Of a stretch of 64,000 nt of DNA, positions 25,346 through 34,582 are shown piece after piece. The notes beneath the pieces were generated by a model. It saw only the letters and a program-made list of their open reading frames with translations, did no database searches and had not been told where the DNA came from. Position numbers and translations under genes: made by a program. Location: contig NZ_CANNDN010000003.1 of assembly GCF_947503465.1 (NCBI RefSeq), positions 1 through 64,000 of the forward strand, given 5' to 3'. Numbering within the stretch: the stretch's first letter is position 1; the number at the start of each line of letters is the position of its first letter. This stretch comes from an uncultured Tateyamaria sp. GTDB taxonomy: Bacteria > Pseudomonadota > Alphaproteobacteria > Rhodobacterales > Rhodobacteraceae.

Positions 25346-26383
25346 ATGGCAACGGCAGACATCACCGTCCGCGGCGCAGGCATCTTTGGCCTGTCCATCG
25401 CGTGGGTTCTGACGCAGCGGGGCGCGCGTGTGCAAGTGGTGGACCCGAACGGCGTGGCCGCAGGAGCGTCGGGCGGCATCGTGGGGGCCCTTGCCCCGCA
25501 TGTGCCCGAAAACTGGAACCCGAAAAAGCAGTTCCAACTGGACAGCCTGCTGATGGCCACCGCCTTCTGGGCCGAGGTCGAAGCCACAGGCGGGCGATCC
25601 TCCGGCTACGGACGCACCGGGCGCTGCCAACCCATCGCAGACGACGCGGCGCTGACCCTTGCAAAGAAACGTGCCGAGACGGCCAAAGACCTGTGGAGCA
25701 AAGCCGCCACATGGACGGTCCGCCCTATCGCAGACCCAAAATGGGCGGCACACAGCCCCACTGGCATGGAAATCCACGACACGCTCAGCGCCCGAATCCA
25801 CCCGCGTCAAGCGTGCCAAGCCCTCGCCGCCGCACTCAAGGCCAAGGGTGTCGGCATCGTCGAACGCGCCCCCGAGACCGACATCACCCTCCACGCCACA
25901 GGCGTGGCCGGGCTTGATCATCTCAACGCCGGTCACACCCGTATGGTCGGCGCCGGTATCAAGGGCCAGGCCGCGCTTCTGGACTTCACCGCGCACGATG
26001 CCCCCCAGCTTTTTGCCGATACGCTGCACATCATCCCGCACGCTGATGGCACCACCGCCATCGGCTCAACGACGGAACGCGAATACGACAACCCCACTGC
26101 CACCGATGCCCAGCTTGACGATATCATCACACGCGCCCGCGCAGCGATGCCGGCATTGCAAGACGCACCCGTGATTGCAAAATGGGCGGGCCTGCGCCCC
26201 CGCAGCCGCAGCCGCGCGCCCATGCTTGGCCCATGGCCCGACCGTCCGGGCCATTTCATCGCCAATGGCGGGTTCAAGATCGGCTTCGGCATGGCCCCCA
26301 AGGTGGCCACCACCATGGCGGACCTGATCCTCGACAACCGCGACACGATCCCACCGGGGTTCGAAGTCAGCGCATCGCTCTAG
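25346..26383 (+). CDS. FAD-dependent oxidoreductase of the D-amino-acid oxidase fold (possible MnmC2 partner)
   Basis: 345 aa. FAD-binding GAGIFGLSIAWVLTQRGARVQVVDP at the N-terminus, and a C-terminal PMLGPWPDRPGHFIANGGFKIGFGMAP segment typical of DAO-family enzymes. It is divergent from mnmD. In E. coli MnmC the C-terminal DAO domain removes carboxymethyl from cmnm5s2U34 before the MnmD domain methylates; this gene may supply that step separately, which is an inference from position and fold. Its stop shares CTAG with the convergent hydratase gene. Confidence 0.75.
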   Translation: MATADITVRGAGIFGLSIAWVLTQRGARVQVVDPNGVAAGASGGIVGALAPHVPENWNPKKQFQLDSLLMATAFWAEVEATGGRSSGYGRTGRCQPIADDAALTLAKKRAETAKDLWSKAATWTVRPIADPKWAAHSPTGMEIHDTLSARIHPRQACQALAAALKAKGVGIVERAPETDITLHATGVAGLDHLNAGHTRMVGAGIKGQAALLDFTAHDAPQLFADTLHIIPHADGTTAIGSTTEREYDNPTATDAQLDDIITRARAAMPALQDAPVIAKWAGLRPRSRSRAPMLGPWPDRPGHFIANGGFKIGFGMAPKVATTMADLILDNRDTIPPGFEVSASL

Positions 26384-27177
26384 GCTTCGGCCTCCATACA
26401 CATCCGCCCGTCCGGCCCCCGCACCCAAAGCCGGCGCCCTGCCCGGCAAAACGTCCCCAACTCGTGATGCAGCAAGGGCGATGTCGCCCGGAACCGGAAC
26501 CGCTCCAATGACCCGAACGCCGCCTCCGCCATCAGCATCAGATGCTGCGCCAGAAGCGGGCCATGCACCACCAGCCCGTCATAGCCCTCAACCTCCCGCG
26601 CATAGGGCTGGTCATAATGGATGCGGTGCCCGTTGAAAGTCAGCGCTGAATACCGAAACAGCACCGTCGCATCGAAACGATGTGCCACTGCCTCCTCCTC
26701 ATCCACAGGCGCAACCGGCGGCGCCGGGCGCGGCACGGTCACGTCAGGATCCTCGCGATAGACCAGATCCTGCCACTCGCTCACACACAGCACGCCAGCC
26801 TGCCGTATCTCATGGCGCAAGGTGACAAAGGCCAACGGCCCGGTCCGTCCCTCCTTGCGGACTGCATCCTCGCAAACGGTCACCCGCTCCGCAGGCGATC
26901 CCAGCCGCACGGGCGCGTGAAAGGCCAACCGCCCTCCGGCCCACATCCGGCGCGGCAGCCCCATGTCGGGGATCACTCCCCCCACCTGCGGATGCCCATC
27001 CCGGCCCAAGCGGTTGGGGGGCGCAGGTGCCCAGAAATACAGCTGGTGGAAAAAGGGCGGCAGCGCATCGCCCGCCGACAGCGCGGGCGTGGACCCCAAC
27101 GCCACCTGCATCGCACAGGCGCGGGCCGGGTCCATCACGTCCCGCTGGCGCAGTTCTGCGGTCTTGGCCTTCTGCAT
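26380..27177 (-). CDS. MaoC/FAS1-like acyl-CoA dehydratase (3-methylfumaryl-CoA hydratase-like)
   Basis: 265 aa double-hot-dog protein. The N-terminal half is FAS1-like dehydratase (GDALPPFFHQLYFW; GLPRRMWAGGRLAFHAP). The C-terminal half has FRYSALTFNGHRIHYDQPYAREVEGYDGLVVHGPLLA, the catalytic segment of the mesaconyl-C4-CoA / 3-methylfumaryl-CoA hydratase group. It would hydrate or dehydrate a short branched acyl-CoA. The ATG lies 10 bp after the flavin-reductase stop, suggesting one transcript. A TTG seven codons upstream is a weaker start. Confidence 0.75.
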   Translation of the reverse strand: MQKAKTAELRQRDVMDPARACAMQVALGSTPALSAGDALPPFFHQLYFWAPAPPNRLGRDGHPQVGGVIPDMGLPRRMWAGGRLAFHAPVRLGSPAERVTVCEDAVRKEGRTGPLAFVTLRHEIRQAGVLCVSEWQDLVYREDPDVTVPRPAPPVAPVDEEEAVAHRFDATVLFRYSALTFNGHRIHYDQPYAREVEGYDGLVVHGPLLAQHLMLMAEAAFGSLERFRFRATSPLLHHELGTFCRAGRRLWVRGPDGRMCMEAEA

Positions 27178-27187
27178 CGGAACGGCG

Positions 27188-27730
27188 CTAACGGCCAATC
27201 TCGGCCCGCAGGGCCTCCATCAGCGTGGTCAACTCGCGCACGTAAAGCGCGCCCGTCAAACGGCCCTCGGGGTCGAACTGGTCCGCGGCGGCGGCAAGGT
27301 GAATTTCGGGGCCCTGCAGGATGCGGGGACGAAACGGCACCATGCAGGCGCGCAGGATCATCTGCGCCCGTTCGCCCCCGGCCCGGCCGGACGCGGCGGA
27401 CATGACGGCAACGGGCTTGCCAGCCCAGGGGGTGCCCTTCACACGGCTCACCCAGTCCAGCGCGTTTTTCAGGACACCGGGCGGGGCCTTGTTGTATTCG
27501 GGGGTCGCGATGATGACGGCGTCGGCCTCTGCGATCTGTGCGCCCAGCGTCCGGGCAGCCGCAGGCACGCCCTCTTCGGCCTCAAGATCCCCATCATACA
27601 ACGGCATCCGCAGATCACCCTGGACATAGGTGCAATCGCCAAACAGCCGGGCCGCCTCGCGCAACAGGCGCGTGTTGGTCGAAGCAGTGCGCAAAGAGCC
27701 GGAAATGCCCAGCAAGGTCGGCGTCGTCAT
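27188..27730 (-). CDS. NADPH-dependent FMN reductase family protein
   Basis: 180 aa flavodoxin-like fold. The phosphate loop GSLRTASTNTRLL (11-23), then PEYNKAPPGVLKNALDWVS and SAASGRAGGERAQ, are family motifs of YieF/ChrR-type quinone or FMN reductases. It would pass electrons from NAD(P)H to flavin, quinone or similar acceptors in the cytoplasm. First gene of a two-gene run with the hydratase downstream. Confidence 0.88.
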   Translation of the reverse strand: MTTPTLLGISGSLRTASTNTRLLREAARLFGDCTYVQGDLRMPLYDGDLEAEEGVPAAARTLGAQIAEADAVIIATPEYNKAPPGVLKNALDWVSRVKGTPWAGKPVAVMSAASGRAGGERAQMILRACMVPFRPRILQGPEIHLAAAADQFDPEGRLTGALYVRELTTLMEALRAEIGR

Positions 27731-27787
27731 CAGAAAATCCCTTGTTCAATCAGCCCGCCCAGAATGGCCGGATGGCCCTCAAACGCA

Positions 27788-27816
27788 AGGGGCCCCGGAG
27801 ATGTTCCGGGGCCCCT
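27788..27816 (-). terminator. GC hairpin after the OmpA-like lipoprotein gene
   Basis: Perfect 12-bp arms AGGGGCCCCGGA / TCCGGGGCCCCT with a 5-base loop, 26 bp past the stop of the minus-strand gene at 27843. The T run after it is poor (CTTGCGTTT). Confidence 0.65.
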
Positions 27817-27842
27817 GACACTGGGTTGATGGGTTTTTCGGC

Positions 27843-28505
27843 TCAGCGCGCGTTGGGCAGGATCACGATCTCGACCCGGCGGTTCTGCTGTTTGCCCGCC
27901 GCGGTGGCGTTGGTGGCCACCGGCTGGCTTTCGCCGCGGCCAAAGGTCTGCACGCGGTTGAAGGGCACGCCCTGGTTCAACAGCACGTCGGCCACGGCAT
28001 TCGCGCGGCGTTCCGACAATTGCTGGTTAAAGGCGGCGTCGCCATCGCTGTCGGTGTGGCCCACGATCTGCACGGTCGACGCGGGATAGCGTTCAAGACT
28101 GCGCGCAAGGGCCGCCATGTCGCTGTTCAGACCGGGGCGGACGGTAAAGCTGCCCGTGGCAAACAGGATTGCCTCGGGGAAGGATACGATCAGCCGGTCG
28201 CCGGTGTTGGTGATGGTCACGCCACTGGCCAACTCGCGGCGCAGCTCGGCCTCTTGCTGGTCCAGGTCATAGCCGATGGCACCGCCGATCAGGCCGCCCA
28301 CGACCGCACCCGCAACGGCGGTGCCCGTGTCGCCTGCAATCGCACCGATCACGGCACCCGATGCCGCACCGATGGCCGCCCCCGAATTGCGCTTCTGGTT
28401 GATGGGTTCACCACTTGGACCAACGGTGCCAAGGCTGCCGGGGTCGGTACACGCGGTCAGTGCGGCAATGGCACCGATGGCGACGAATGTGGGTGTTTTA
28501 AGCAT
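27843..28505 (-). CDS. OmpA-family lipoprotein with glycine zipper
   Basis: 220 aa. The signal peptide ends in Ala-Leu-Thr-Ala-Cys (Cys19), a lipobox. A glycine-zipper stretch follows (about 41-80: GAAIGAASGAVIGAIAG and AVVGGLIGGAIGYDL), then an OmpA C-terminal domain with GHTDSDGDAAFNQQLSERRANAV, which binds peptidoglycan. It is likely an outer-membrane lipoprotein tying membrane to wall (YiaD-like). The ATG at 28505 gives the intact signal peptide. Monocistronic with a hairpin after it. Confidence 0.9.
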   Translation of the reverse strand: MLKTPTFVAIGAIAALTACTDPGSLGTVGPSGEPINQKRNSGAAIGAASGAVIGAIAGDTGTAVAGAVVGGLIGGAIGYDLDQQEAELRRELASGVTITNTGDRLIVSFPEAILFATGSFTVRPGLNSDMAALARSLERYPASTVQIVGHTDSDGDAAFNQQLSERRANAVADVLLNQGVPFNRVQTFGRGESQPVATNATAAGKQQNRRVEIVILPNAR

Positions 28506-28647
28506 ATCTGTTGTCCTACTGCCTTCCAAAACGGGTCCGTGTTCGGGCACGCACCCTTATAAAGACGCAAGATAGGGGGGCTGTGTTCCAAGAAATAGGG
28601 GGAAAATGCCATAAGCAGCATCTCGCCCATACCCGTAATCGGTCAGA

Positions 28648-29508
28648 TCACGCTTCCGCGCGCGCCGATTCATAGGCCAAAAGGGCGCGCTTGACGGGCA
28701 AGCCCCAGTGATACCCGCCCAGGCCCCCGGACTTGCGCAGGGCCCGGTGGCAGGGGATCAGCCAACTGACCGGGTTGCGGCCCACGGCGGTGCCAACCGC
28801 GCGCACCGCCCGCGGATTGCCGATGCTGTCCGCGATCTCGGAATAGGTGGTCACGTGGCCGCTGGGCACGCGCAACAGCGCCTCCCACACCTTGATCTGA
28901 AAGGGCGCGCCGATCAGGTACAGCGGGGCCTCTTTCAACTCTGCCTCCTTGGCGCCGAAGGCGGCCAGAACCCAGGGGCGCAGACGCAGGGGGTCTTCGA
29001 CGAAATCGGCCTTGGGCCAGCGGCGCACCAGATCCTGCATGGCCCAATCCTCGCCCATCTCGGCGGCAAAGCCCAAGCCACAGATGCCCTTGTCGGTGCC
29101 CATGACCAGCGACAGGCCAAAGGGGCTGTCGAACCACCCCCAATAGATGGTCAGACCCGCGCCACCCTTGGCGTAGTCGCCGGGGGACATGGATTCCCAG
29201 CGCAGAAACAGATCGTGCAAGCGCCCCGACCCGCTCAGGCCCGTGGCATGGGCCGTCTCAAGCGTGGTAAAGCGTTCGTTCAACAGCGCCTTGGCATGGC
29301 CCAGAGCCAGATATTGCTGATACCGCTTGGGCGACACGCCCACCCAGCGGGAAAAGATGCGCTGAAAATGCGCGGTGCTCATCCCCATCTCGGCCGCCAG
29401 CGCCTCAAGGCTCAAAGGCTCTTCGGCCCCATCGATCAGGTCGATGGCACGGCGCATGACGTTGAAGTGATAGCCGGTCTCGGTGGGGGTATGTGCGATC
29501 TGTTCCAT
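28648..29508 (-). CDS. AraC-type regulator fused to O6-methylguanine-DNA methyltransferase
   Basis: 286 aa. An AraC-type HTH (about 30-115) is joined to an O6-alkylguanine methyltransferase domain with the acceptor Cys253 in IPCHRALRKSGGLGGYHWG. E. coli Ada also has an N-terminal zinc-Cys domain for methylphosphotriesters; here it is absent, so the usual Ada switch is missing. It repairs alkylated guanine and may regulate repair genes by another cue. Monocistronic; followed by no strong terminator. Confidence 0.9.
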   Translation of the reverse strand: MEQIAHTPTETGYHFNVMRRAIDLIDGAEEPLSLEALAAEMGMSTAHFQRIFSRWVGVSPKRYQQYLALGHAKALLNERFTTLETAHATGLSGSGRLHDLFLRWESMSPGDYAKGGAGLTIYWGWFDSPFGLSLVMGTDKGICGLGFAAEMGEDWAMQDLVRRWPKADFVEDPLRLRPWVLAAFGAKEAELKEAPLYLIGAPFQIKVWEALLRVPSGHVTTYSEIADSIGNPRAVRAVGTAVGRNPVSWLIPCHRALRKSGGLGGYHWGLPVKRALLAYESARAEA

Positions 29509-29884
29509 GGGGTGGAAATTAGGCGAAGACGGTCAGACACGCGACCCGTTTCGTGCGGGAAGCGGTGCAGGTCGGCTATGCGGGACGAAGTTGCCCTTGC
29601 TGTGCCGCGCCGTCGAAAGCCATGCATTGCCAGACCGCGGGATGGCGATCTTCCCTTTGTTCAGGGCACTTTATGGCTGCAAAGTACATCTCCGCTCTGA
29701 GCGACGCGCTGGTGGCAGCCAAATCGCCAGCCCGGGGGGCGGTCTGGCGATGCACGGCGGCTGCGCCTTGAGTCCGTGCAGAGAAAAGGGCCGAACGTCT
29801 GTCAGAGGTTCCTCAGCCGCCACTGGATGCGGGCCGTCAAAACCCACCCGTCTTACCGCACCAAGGCCGCAAGCACCTAGACCG
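29509..29884. other. 376-bp gap without a supported gene
   Basis: GC-rich. It includes short open frames but no codon pattern, ribosome binding site or family match. It carries GGACGAAG-type fragments that resemble those in 34660-34800 and may be decayed repeat sequence. Confidence 0.5.
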
Positions 29885-31144
29885 CTACCCCGCCTCCGGC
29901 ATCTCCACCGCCCGCAGCCGCTCAAGGCTGCGCTCGGGCAGCCCCGCCTCCTGCGCATGCAGCATCGCCCGGTCGGCAAAGGCGCGCACCGCATCCGCCA
30001 TCCCGTCCGCGCCGCATTCCGCCAGGGCAGCCAGCGCCTTGCGCAGCGTCAGCGCAACCTCGATGGTGCCCGCACCGTCCCGCGCAATCGCGGCAAAGGC
30101 GGCCTCGACGAAATCAGCCGGTTCGGGAAAGGCGACAAAAACACGCGGCGATGAGGATGCATCGGCCGCCGGTGCCTCTTGTGCATAGGCCCACAGCACC
30201 GATTTCAACGCCATCAGCGCCTCGATTGCCGTGCCGGGGTCGTTGATGCCCGGCGACAGCGCCTTCGACGCGATCTCGGACAGGACCGTCAGGCCGAACT
30301 CCGCATCCTGTTCGTGGGTGCGGTTGACGCCAAAGGTGAACTGATCGGCAATTTGGTCCAGCACGTCCTCCGTCATCGTGCCCGACACATGCCCCAGCGT
30401 CTCGCCCTCCAGCACATGCGATCCGGGTCGCACCTTCAGATAGATGACTGACGCGTGCGGCAGGCAGTCTTCCAGTGATGCCATGTCAATCAGCTGCAAG
30501 ATGCCCGTGCGCGGGGCGGGCAGCGGCGTCAGGACCTGCGGCAACACCGTATCCTGCGACAGTGGCGACGCGCCGTGGCGGGGATTGCGCGCCAGCGCCA
30601 GCAGGGACTCGCGGGCCCGGTCCCGCGCGGCATTCAGGCTTTCCTCGACACTGCCCAGCATCGTCAGATGTTCGATCCACCGCAGCAAAGAGACCACCAC
30701 CAGGATGACAACAGCCACCGTGACCATCATCGCGAAGAATGCGGAATCCGGGTCATAGAATCCCAGATGGTACAGCACGATGGACCCCAGCGAATACACG
30801 AAGGCCCCGATGAACGCGGCCAGCACCGATTGGGTCGTCGTGTCCTCCAGCAGGATGCGGTGCACCCGCGGTGTGGCATTTGCCGCCGCTGCCCGGTGCG
30901 CCGACACCATGATGTTGAGCGAAAAGGTCGACACCGCCAGCATCGATGACGCCAGGATCGTCAGCACCGCCAGGACCGCCTCAAAGTCGATCTTGGCCTT
31001 CACCGCTTCGCCCAGCATCGCATTGGCCAGGGGACTGACCAGCGTGGCCACCACCGACAGCAACGCATAAAGCAGCACGCGCAGCCCCATGTCGCGGTAG
31101 TACCGCAAAAACACCATCTTGATCCATTTCAGGCGCGACATCAT
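29885..31144 (-). CDS. DUF2254 membrane protein
   Basis: 419 aa. Four transmembrane helices in the first 175 residues, then a soluble domain. The DUF2254 hallmark is ASKALSPGINDPGTAIEAL (about 293-311). Function is unknown. The gene is divergent from nth with 101 bp between. Confidence 0.88.
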   Translation of the reverse strand: MMSRLKWIKMVFLRYYRDMGLRVLLYALLSVVATLVSPLANAMLGEAVKAKIDFEAVLAVLTILASSMLAVSTFSLNIMVSAHRAAAANATPRVHRILLEDTTTQSVLAAFIGAFVYSLGSIVLYHLGFYDPDSAFFAMMVTVAVVILVVVSLLRWIEHLTMLGSVEESLNAARDRARESLLALARNPRHGASPLSQDTVLPQVLTPLPAPRTGILQLIDMASLEDCLPHASVIYLKVRPGSHVLEGETLGHVSGTMTEDVLDQIADQFTFGVNRTHEQDAEFGLTVLSEIASKALSPGINDPGTAIEALMALKSVLWAYAQEAPAADASSSPRVFVAFPEPADFVEAAFAAIARDGAGTIEVALTLRKALAALAECGADGMADAVRAFADRAMLHAQEAGLPERSLERLRAVEMPEAG

Positions 31145-31245
31145 TGGCTATTCCTTTGGCAGCACAGCCGACATCTAACGCAAAACCGACGCAGAGGTAG
31201 GGCAACACTTGCCCGTGCCCCCATTCTCCCCCATAACCCCGCGCC

Positions 31246-31890
31246 ATGGCAAAACAGCTTGATTACCACACGATCCGCGCGATCTTCACCCGCTTCCAGG
31301 CCGCGGACCCCGCGCCCAAGGGCGAGCTGGACCATGTGAATGTCTACACCCTTGTCGTGGCCGTGGCCCTGTCGGCACAGGCCACCGACGCAGGGGTGAA
31401 CAAGGCCACGAAGGCGCTGTTTCAGGTGGCCGACACGCCCCAGAAGATGCTGGACCTCGGCCTTGACGGGCTGACAGAGCACATCAAGACCATCGGGCTT
31501 TACCGCCAGAAGGCCAAGAACGTGATGAAGCTCAGCCAGATCCTCGTGGACGAGTATGGCGGCGAGGTCCCCAATTCCCGCGCCGCCCTGCAATCGCTGC
31601 CCGGCGTCGGACGCAAGACCGCGAACGTGGTCCTGAACATGTGGTGGCGCCATCCGGCCCAGGCCGTCGACACCCATATCTTCCGCCTTGGCAACCGCAC
31701 CGGCATCGCGCCGGGCAAGACGGTGGACGCCGTCGAACGCGCCATCGAAGACAACATCCCGGCGGATTTCCAACTGCACGCCCACCACTGGATGATCCTG
31801 CACGGCCGCTACCACTGCAAGGCGCGCAAGCCGCAATGCCCCACCTGCATCATCAAAGATCTCTGCCCGTTTGAGGAAAAGACCCAATGA
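31246..31890 (+). CDS. nth: Endonuclease III
   Basis: 214 aa. Helix-hairpin-helix LPGVGRKTANVVL with catalytic Lys124, Asp142 in VDTHIFRLGNR, and the [4Fe-4S] ligands Cys191, Cys198, Cys201, Cys207. It removes oxidised pyrimidines and cuts the abasic site in base-excision repair. Its stop overlaps the next ATG by four bases, so it is the lead gene of an nth-pfkB operon. Confidence 0.95.
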   Translation: MAKQLDYHTIRAIFTRFQAADPAPKGELDHVNVYTLVVAVALSAQATDAGVNKATKALFQVADTPQKMLDLGLDGLTEHIKTIGLYRQKAKNVMKLSQILVDEYGGEVPNSRAALQSLPGVGRKTANVVLNMWWRHPAQAVDTHIFRLGNRTGIAPGKTVDAVERAIEDNIPADFQLHAHHWMILHGRYHCKARKPQCPTCIIKDLCPFEEKTQ

Positions 31891-32876
31891 CCAAGTACAC
31901 GCTCGCCGGCATCGGCAACGCCGTTGTCGATGTGATCTCCCATGCCGACGACAGCTTTCTCGATCTCATGGGGATCGAGAAGGGGATCATGCAGCTGATC
32001 GAACAGGACCGGGGCGAGGTGCTATACGCCTCCATGACCGACCGGCTGCAAACCCCCGGCGGGGCCGTGGCCAACACCATCGCGGGCGTGGGCGCGCTTG
32101 GCCTGCCCACCGCGTTCATCGGACGGGTGCACGACGACGCGCTGGGGCGGTTCTATGCGCAGTCCATGGCTGAAAGCGGCACCGACTTCGTGAACGCCCC
32201 CATCCCCGATGGCGAACTGCCCACGTCGCGCTGCATGATCTTCGTCACACCGGACGGCGAACGCTCGCTCAACACCTATCTGGGCATCTCGACCGAACTT
32301 GGCCCCGATGACGTGCCCGAAACCGTGGCCGCCAATGCCGAAATCATGTTCCTCGAAGGCTATCTGTTCGACAAGGACAAGGGCAAGGAGGCGTTCCGCC
32401 AGGCCTCCCGCCTCACCCGCGGCGCGGGCGGCAGGGCGGGTATCGCCATCTCCGACCCGTTCTGCGTCGACCGGCACCGGCCCGATTTCCTCGACATGAT
32501 CGGCAATGAACTCGACTACGTGATCGGCAACGAACACGAGATCAAATCGCTGTTCGAAACCGACGATCTTGAGGCGGCCATGGCGAAAACAGCCGACATG
32601 ATCGACCTGATGGTCTGTACCCGCTCGGGCGATGGCGTGACCATCATCGGAAACGGCGCGCGCCACGACATCCCCGTGGAAACCATCACACCTGTCGATG
32701 CGACCGGCGCGGGTGATCAATTCGCGGCCGGGTTCATCTATGGCATGGCGACCGGGCGGGACATGGCGACCTGCGGGCGCATGGGCAATCTCTGTGCCGC
32801 CGAAGTGATCAGCCATATCGGCCCCCGGCCCCAGATCGACATGAAACAGCAATTTGCCAGCGCAGGCCTGCTGTAG
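31887..32876 (+). CDS. PfkB-family carbohydrate/adenosine kinase
   Basis: 329 aa. The PfkB start LAGIGNAVVDVISHADD, the glycine pair in TPGGAVANTIAG, and the C-terminal catalytic DATGAGDQFAAGF are clear. It resembles the adenosine-kinase branch (Asn-Gly-rich substrate loop), which phosphorylates adenosine or a related sugar; the substrate is not certain. Translationally coupled to nth. Confidence 0.88.
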   Translation: MTKYTLAGIGNAVVDVISHADDSFLDLMGIEKGIMQLIEQDRGEVLYASMTDRLQTPGGAVANTIAGVGALGLPTAFIGRVHDDALGRFYAQSMAESGTDFVNAPIPDGELPTSRCMIFVTPDGERSLNTYLGISTELGPDDVPETVAANAEIMFLEGYLFDKDKGKEAFRQASRLTRGAGGRAGIAISDPFCVDRHRPDFLDMIGNELDYVIGNEHEIKSLFETDDLEAAMAKTADMIDLMVCTRSGDGVTIIGNGARHDIPVETITPVDATGAGDQFAAGFIYGMATGRDMATCGRMGNLCAAEVISHIGPRPQIDMKQQFASAGLL

Positions 32877-32908
32877 CCAAACGGCGCGCCCATCCGACCG
32901 GGTGGATG

Positions 32909-32931
32909 TGCATATTTGAGGAACAATGAAG
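32909..32931 (+). repeat. Dispersed element TTTG..GAACAATGAAG, copy 1
   Basis: Twenty of 23 bases match, inverted, the start of the element at 40248-40270. It lies between the kinase stop and the GNAT gene and contains that gene's GAGG. Confidence 0.65.
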
Positions 32932-32933
32932 CG

Positions 32934-33530
32934 ATGCTACGCGACGGGCTGCACGACATTCCACCGGGCAAGGTTGCCATGGTTGTCACCCATCTTGAGA
33001 TGACCCGGCCCGCGCCCACGCGCGCGGTGCCCGTGCCCGACGGCTGGATGTTGACGCGAATCCAGTCACCCACGCGGGCGTGGTACAGGTCCGTCTTCAC
33101 CGCCGTGGGCTCAGACTGGCTTTGGTACGGGCGGATGACGATGCCGGATGCGGACCTGGACGCGATCCTCAGCGACCCGGACGTGCATGTCTACACCCTG
33201 CAAAGGGACGGCGCGGACGGCGCCTTGCTGGAACTTGATTTTCGCGGCAAGGGCGCGTGCGAACTGGCCTATTTCGGCGTGACCGCGCCGCTGATCGGGA
33301 CGGGCGCGGGGCGGTACCTGATGAACATGGCCATTGATCTGGCATGGTCGGCGGACATCTCGCGGTTTCACGTGCACACCTGCACCATCGACAGCCCGCA
33401 GGCGCTTGGCTTCTACCAGCGCTCGGGCTTTGTCCCCGTGCGCCAGCAGATCGAGATCGCGGACGATCCGCGCATCGCACATGGTTATGACCGCGGCCTC
33501 GCGCCCCACATCCCCGTCTTCGATCCCTAG
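32934..33530 (+). CDS. GNAT-family N-acetyltransferase
   Basis: 198 aa. GNAT fold with the acetyl-CoA loop near APLIGTGAGRYLMNMAIDLAW (motif A) and YQRSGFVPVRQ at the end (motif B). The substrate is unknown. ATG at 32934 was chosen; GAGG lies 12 bases upstream in a dispersed element. It probably rides on the nth-pfkB transcript, 57 bp downstream. Its stop shares CTAG with the convergent gene. Confidence 0.85.
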   Translation: MLRDGLHDIPPGKVAMVVTHLEMTRPAPTRAVPVPDGWMLTRIQSPTRAWYRSVFTAVGSDWLWYGRMTMPDADLDAILSDPDVHVYTLQRDGADGALLELDFRGKGACELAYFGVTAPLIGTGAGRYLMNMAIDLAWSADISRFHVHTCTIDSPQALGFYQRSGFVPVRQQIEIADDPRIAHGYDRGLAPHIPVFDP

Positions 33531-34009
33531 GGCCGCGTTCGGGCCTCGCACCGGCGCCCGGCCAGGCAGTCCCTGACCTGCGCGACCTGCCCGTCCGTCG
33601 GACGGCCGAACAGAAACCCGCCACAGGCATTGGTGTGCAGCACATGGCTGTGGCTGGTCTGACGCAGGAACCCCAGCATCTTGCCCGGCTGAGGCTGCGG
33701 ACACCACGGCCCGGAACATTGCACCTCCAGCACCACATCCGTCTCGAACGGGCGGTCCAGGCCGCGCACTGTCATGGCCACGCCCCTGAAGGTCGCGGGG
33801 ATCAACGTCACGGGCGGTGTATCGCTCTGCCCCGACAGGTCCATCTCGGGCAACAGGTCCGGATCAAAATCCAGCGTCCCCAGAACAGGGACATAGCCCT
33901 CTTCCGCCGCGGCGGCCGCCTGATAGGCGTTGGTCACGCCATGCGGCATGCAGGACAAGGCAAAGGCGGATACCGGCAACACCGCCAAAACGAACACCAG
34001 AAAACGCAT
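33527..34009 (-). CDS. Small secreted protein of unknown function
   Basis: 160 aa with a signal peptide (MRFLVFVLAVLPVSAFALS). Mature part has five or six Cys, including C-S-G-P-W-C and two near the end (VRDCLAGRRCEAR), so disulfides are likely in the periplasm. GGTGGG lies upstream of the ATG. No family recognised. Confidence 0.75.
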   Translation of the reverse strand: MRFLVFVLAVLPVSAFALSCMPHGVTNAYQAAAAAEEGYVPVLGTLDFDPDLLPEMDLSGQSDTPPVTLIPATFRGVAMTVRGLDRPFETDVVLEVQCSGPWCPQPQPGKMLGFLRQTSHSHVLHTNACGGFLFGRPTDGQVAQVRDCLAGRRCEARTRP

Positions 34010-34093
34010 ACCCGAACCCACCTTTGCCAAGGAACGGGAAATGGCCCGCTCAACCACATCCGACATGGGGCAACCCGCCCCTGTTATGCAATA

Positions 34094-34582
34094 TCAGCCC
34101 CGCAGATGCACCGCGAACTCCGCCAGCACCCGTTCATAGACATCGCGCTTGAACGGCACGATGGCGGCGGGCAGGTCCGCCGGGGTCATCCATTTCCACG
34201 CCGAAAACTCAGGGTGCGCCGTCTCGAGGTTGATGATGTCGTCGCACCCGGTAAAGCGCAGCAGGAACCACTTCTGCTTCTGCCCGCGATACTTTCCCTT
34301 CCACAGCTTCGGGATCAGGTCATGGGGCAGTTCATAGGGCAGCCAATCGGCGGTTTCGGCCACCACCTCGACCAGCGCCGCGGGGATCGAGGTTTCCTCC
34401 TCCAACTCCCGCAGCGCGGCGTCACGCGCATCCTCGCCCTTGTCCACACCGCCCTGTGGCATCTGCCACGCATCCCTGTACCGGTCCGTGCGCTGCCCAA
34501 CCCAGACCAGGCCATCGGCATTCATCACCATGACACCCACGTTCTTGCGATAGGGCAGCTTCTCGATCTCTTCGGGGGTCAT
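34094..34582 (-). CDS. rppH: RNA pyrophosphohydrolase
   Basis: 162 aa Nudix hydrolase. The Nudix box begins at Gly44 ([20 protein letters not shown]). The surrounding [21 protein letters not shown] and WQMPQGG are RppH features, as is KWFLLRF. It removes pyrophosphate from the 5' end of triphosphorylated RNA, starting decay. Located alone on its strand after the secreted-protein gene. Confidence 0.92.
   Translation of the reverse strand: MTPEEIEKLPYRKNVGVMVMNADGLVWVGQRTDRYRDAWQMPQGGVDKGEDARDAALRELEEETSIPAALVEVVAETADWLPYELPHDLIPKLWKGKYRGQKQKWFLLRFTGCDDIINLETAHPEFSAWKWMTPADLPAAIVPFKRDVYERVLAEFAVHLRG

Noticed and set aside
29509-29884. Short open frames such as 29553-29771
   Set aside because: No ribosome binding site, no recognisable domain, and codon pattern unlike neighbours.
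31193-31222. GTAGGGCAACACTTGCCC as another copy of the REP-like unit
   Set aside because: Only part of the palindrome matches and arms are imperfect; probably chance.
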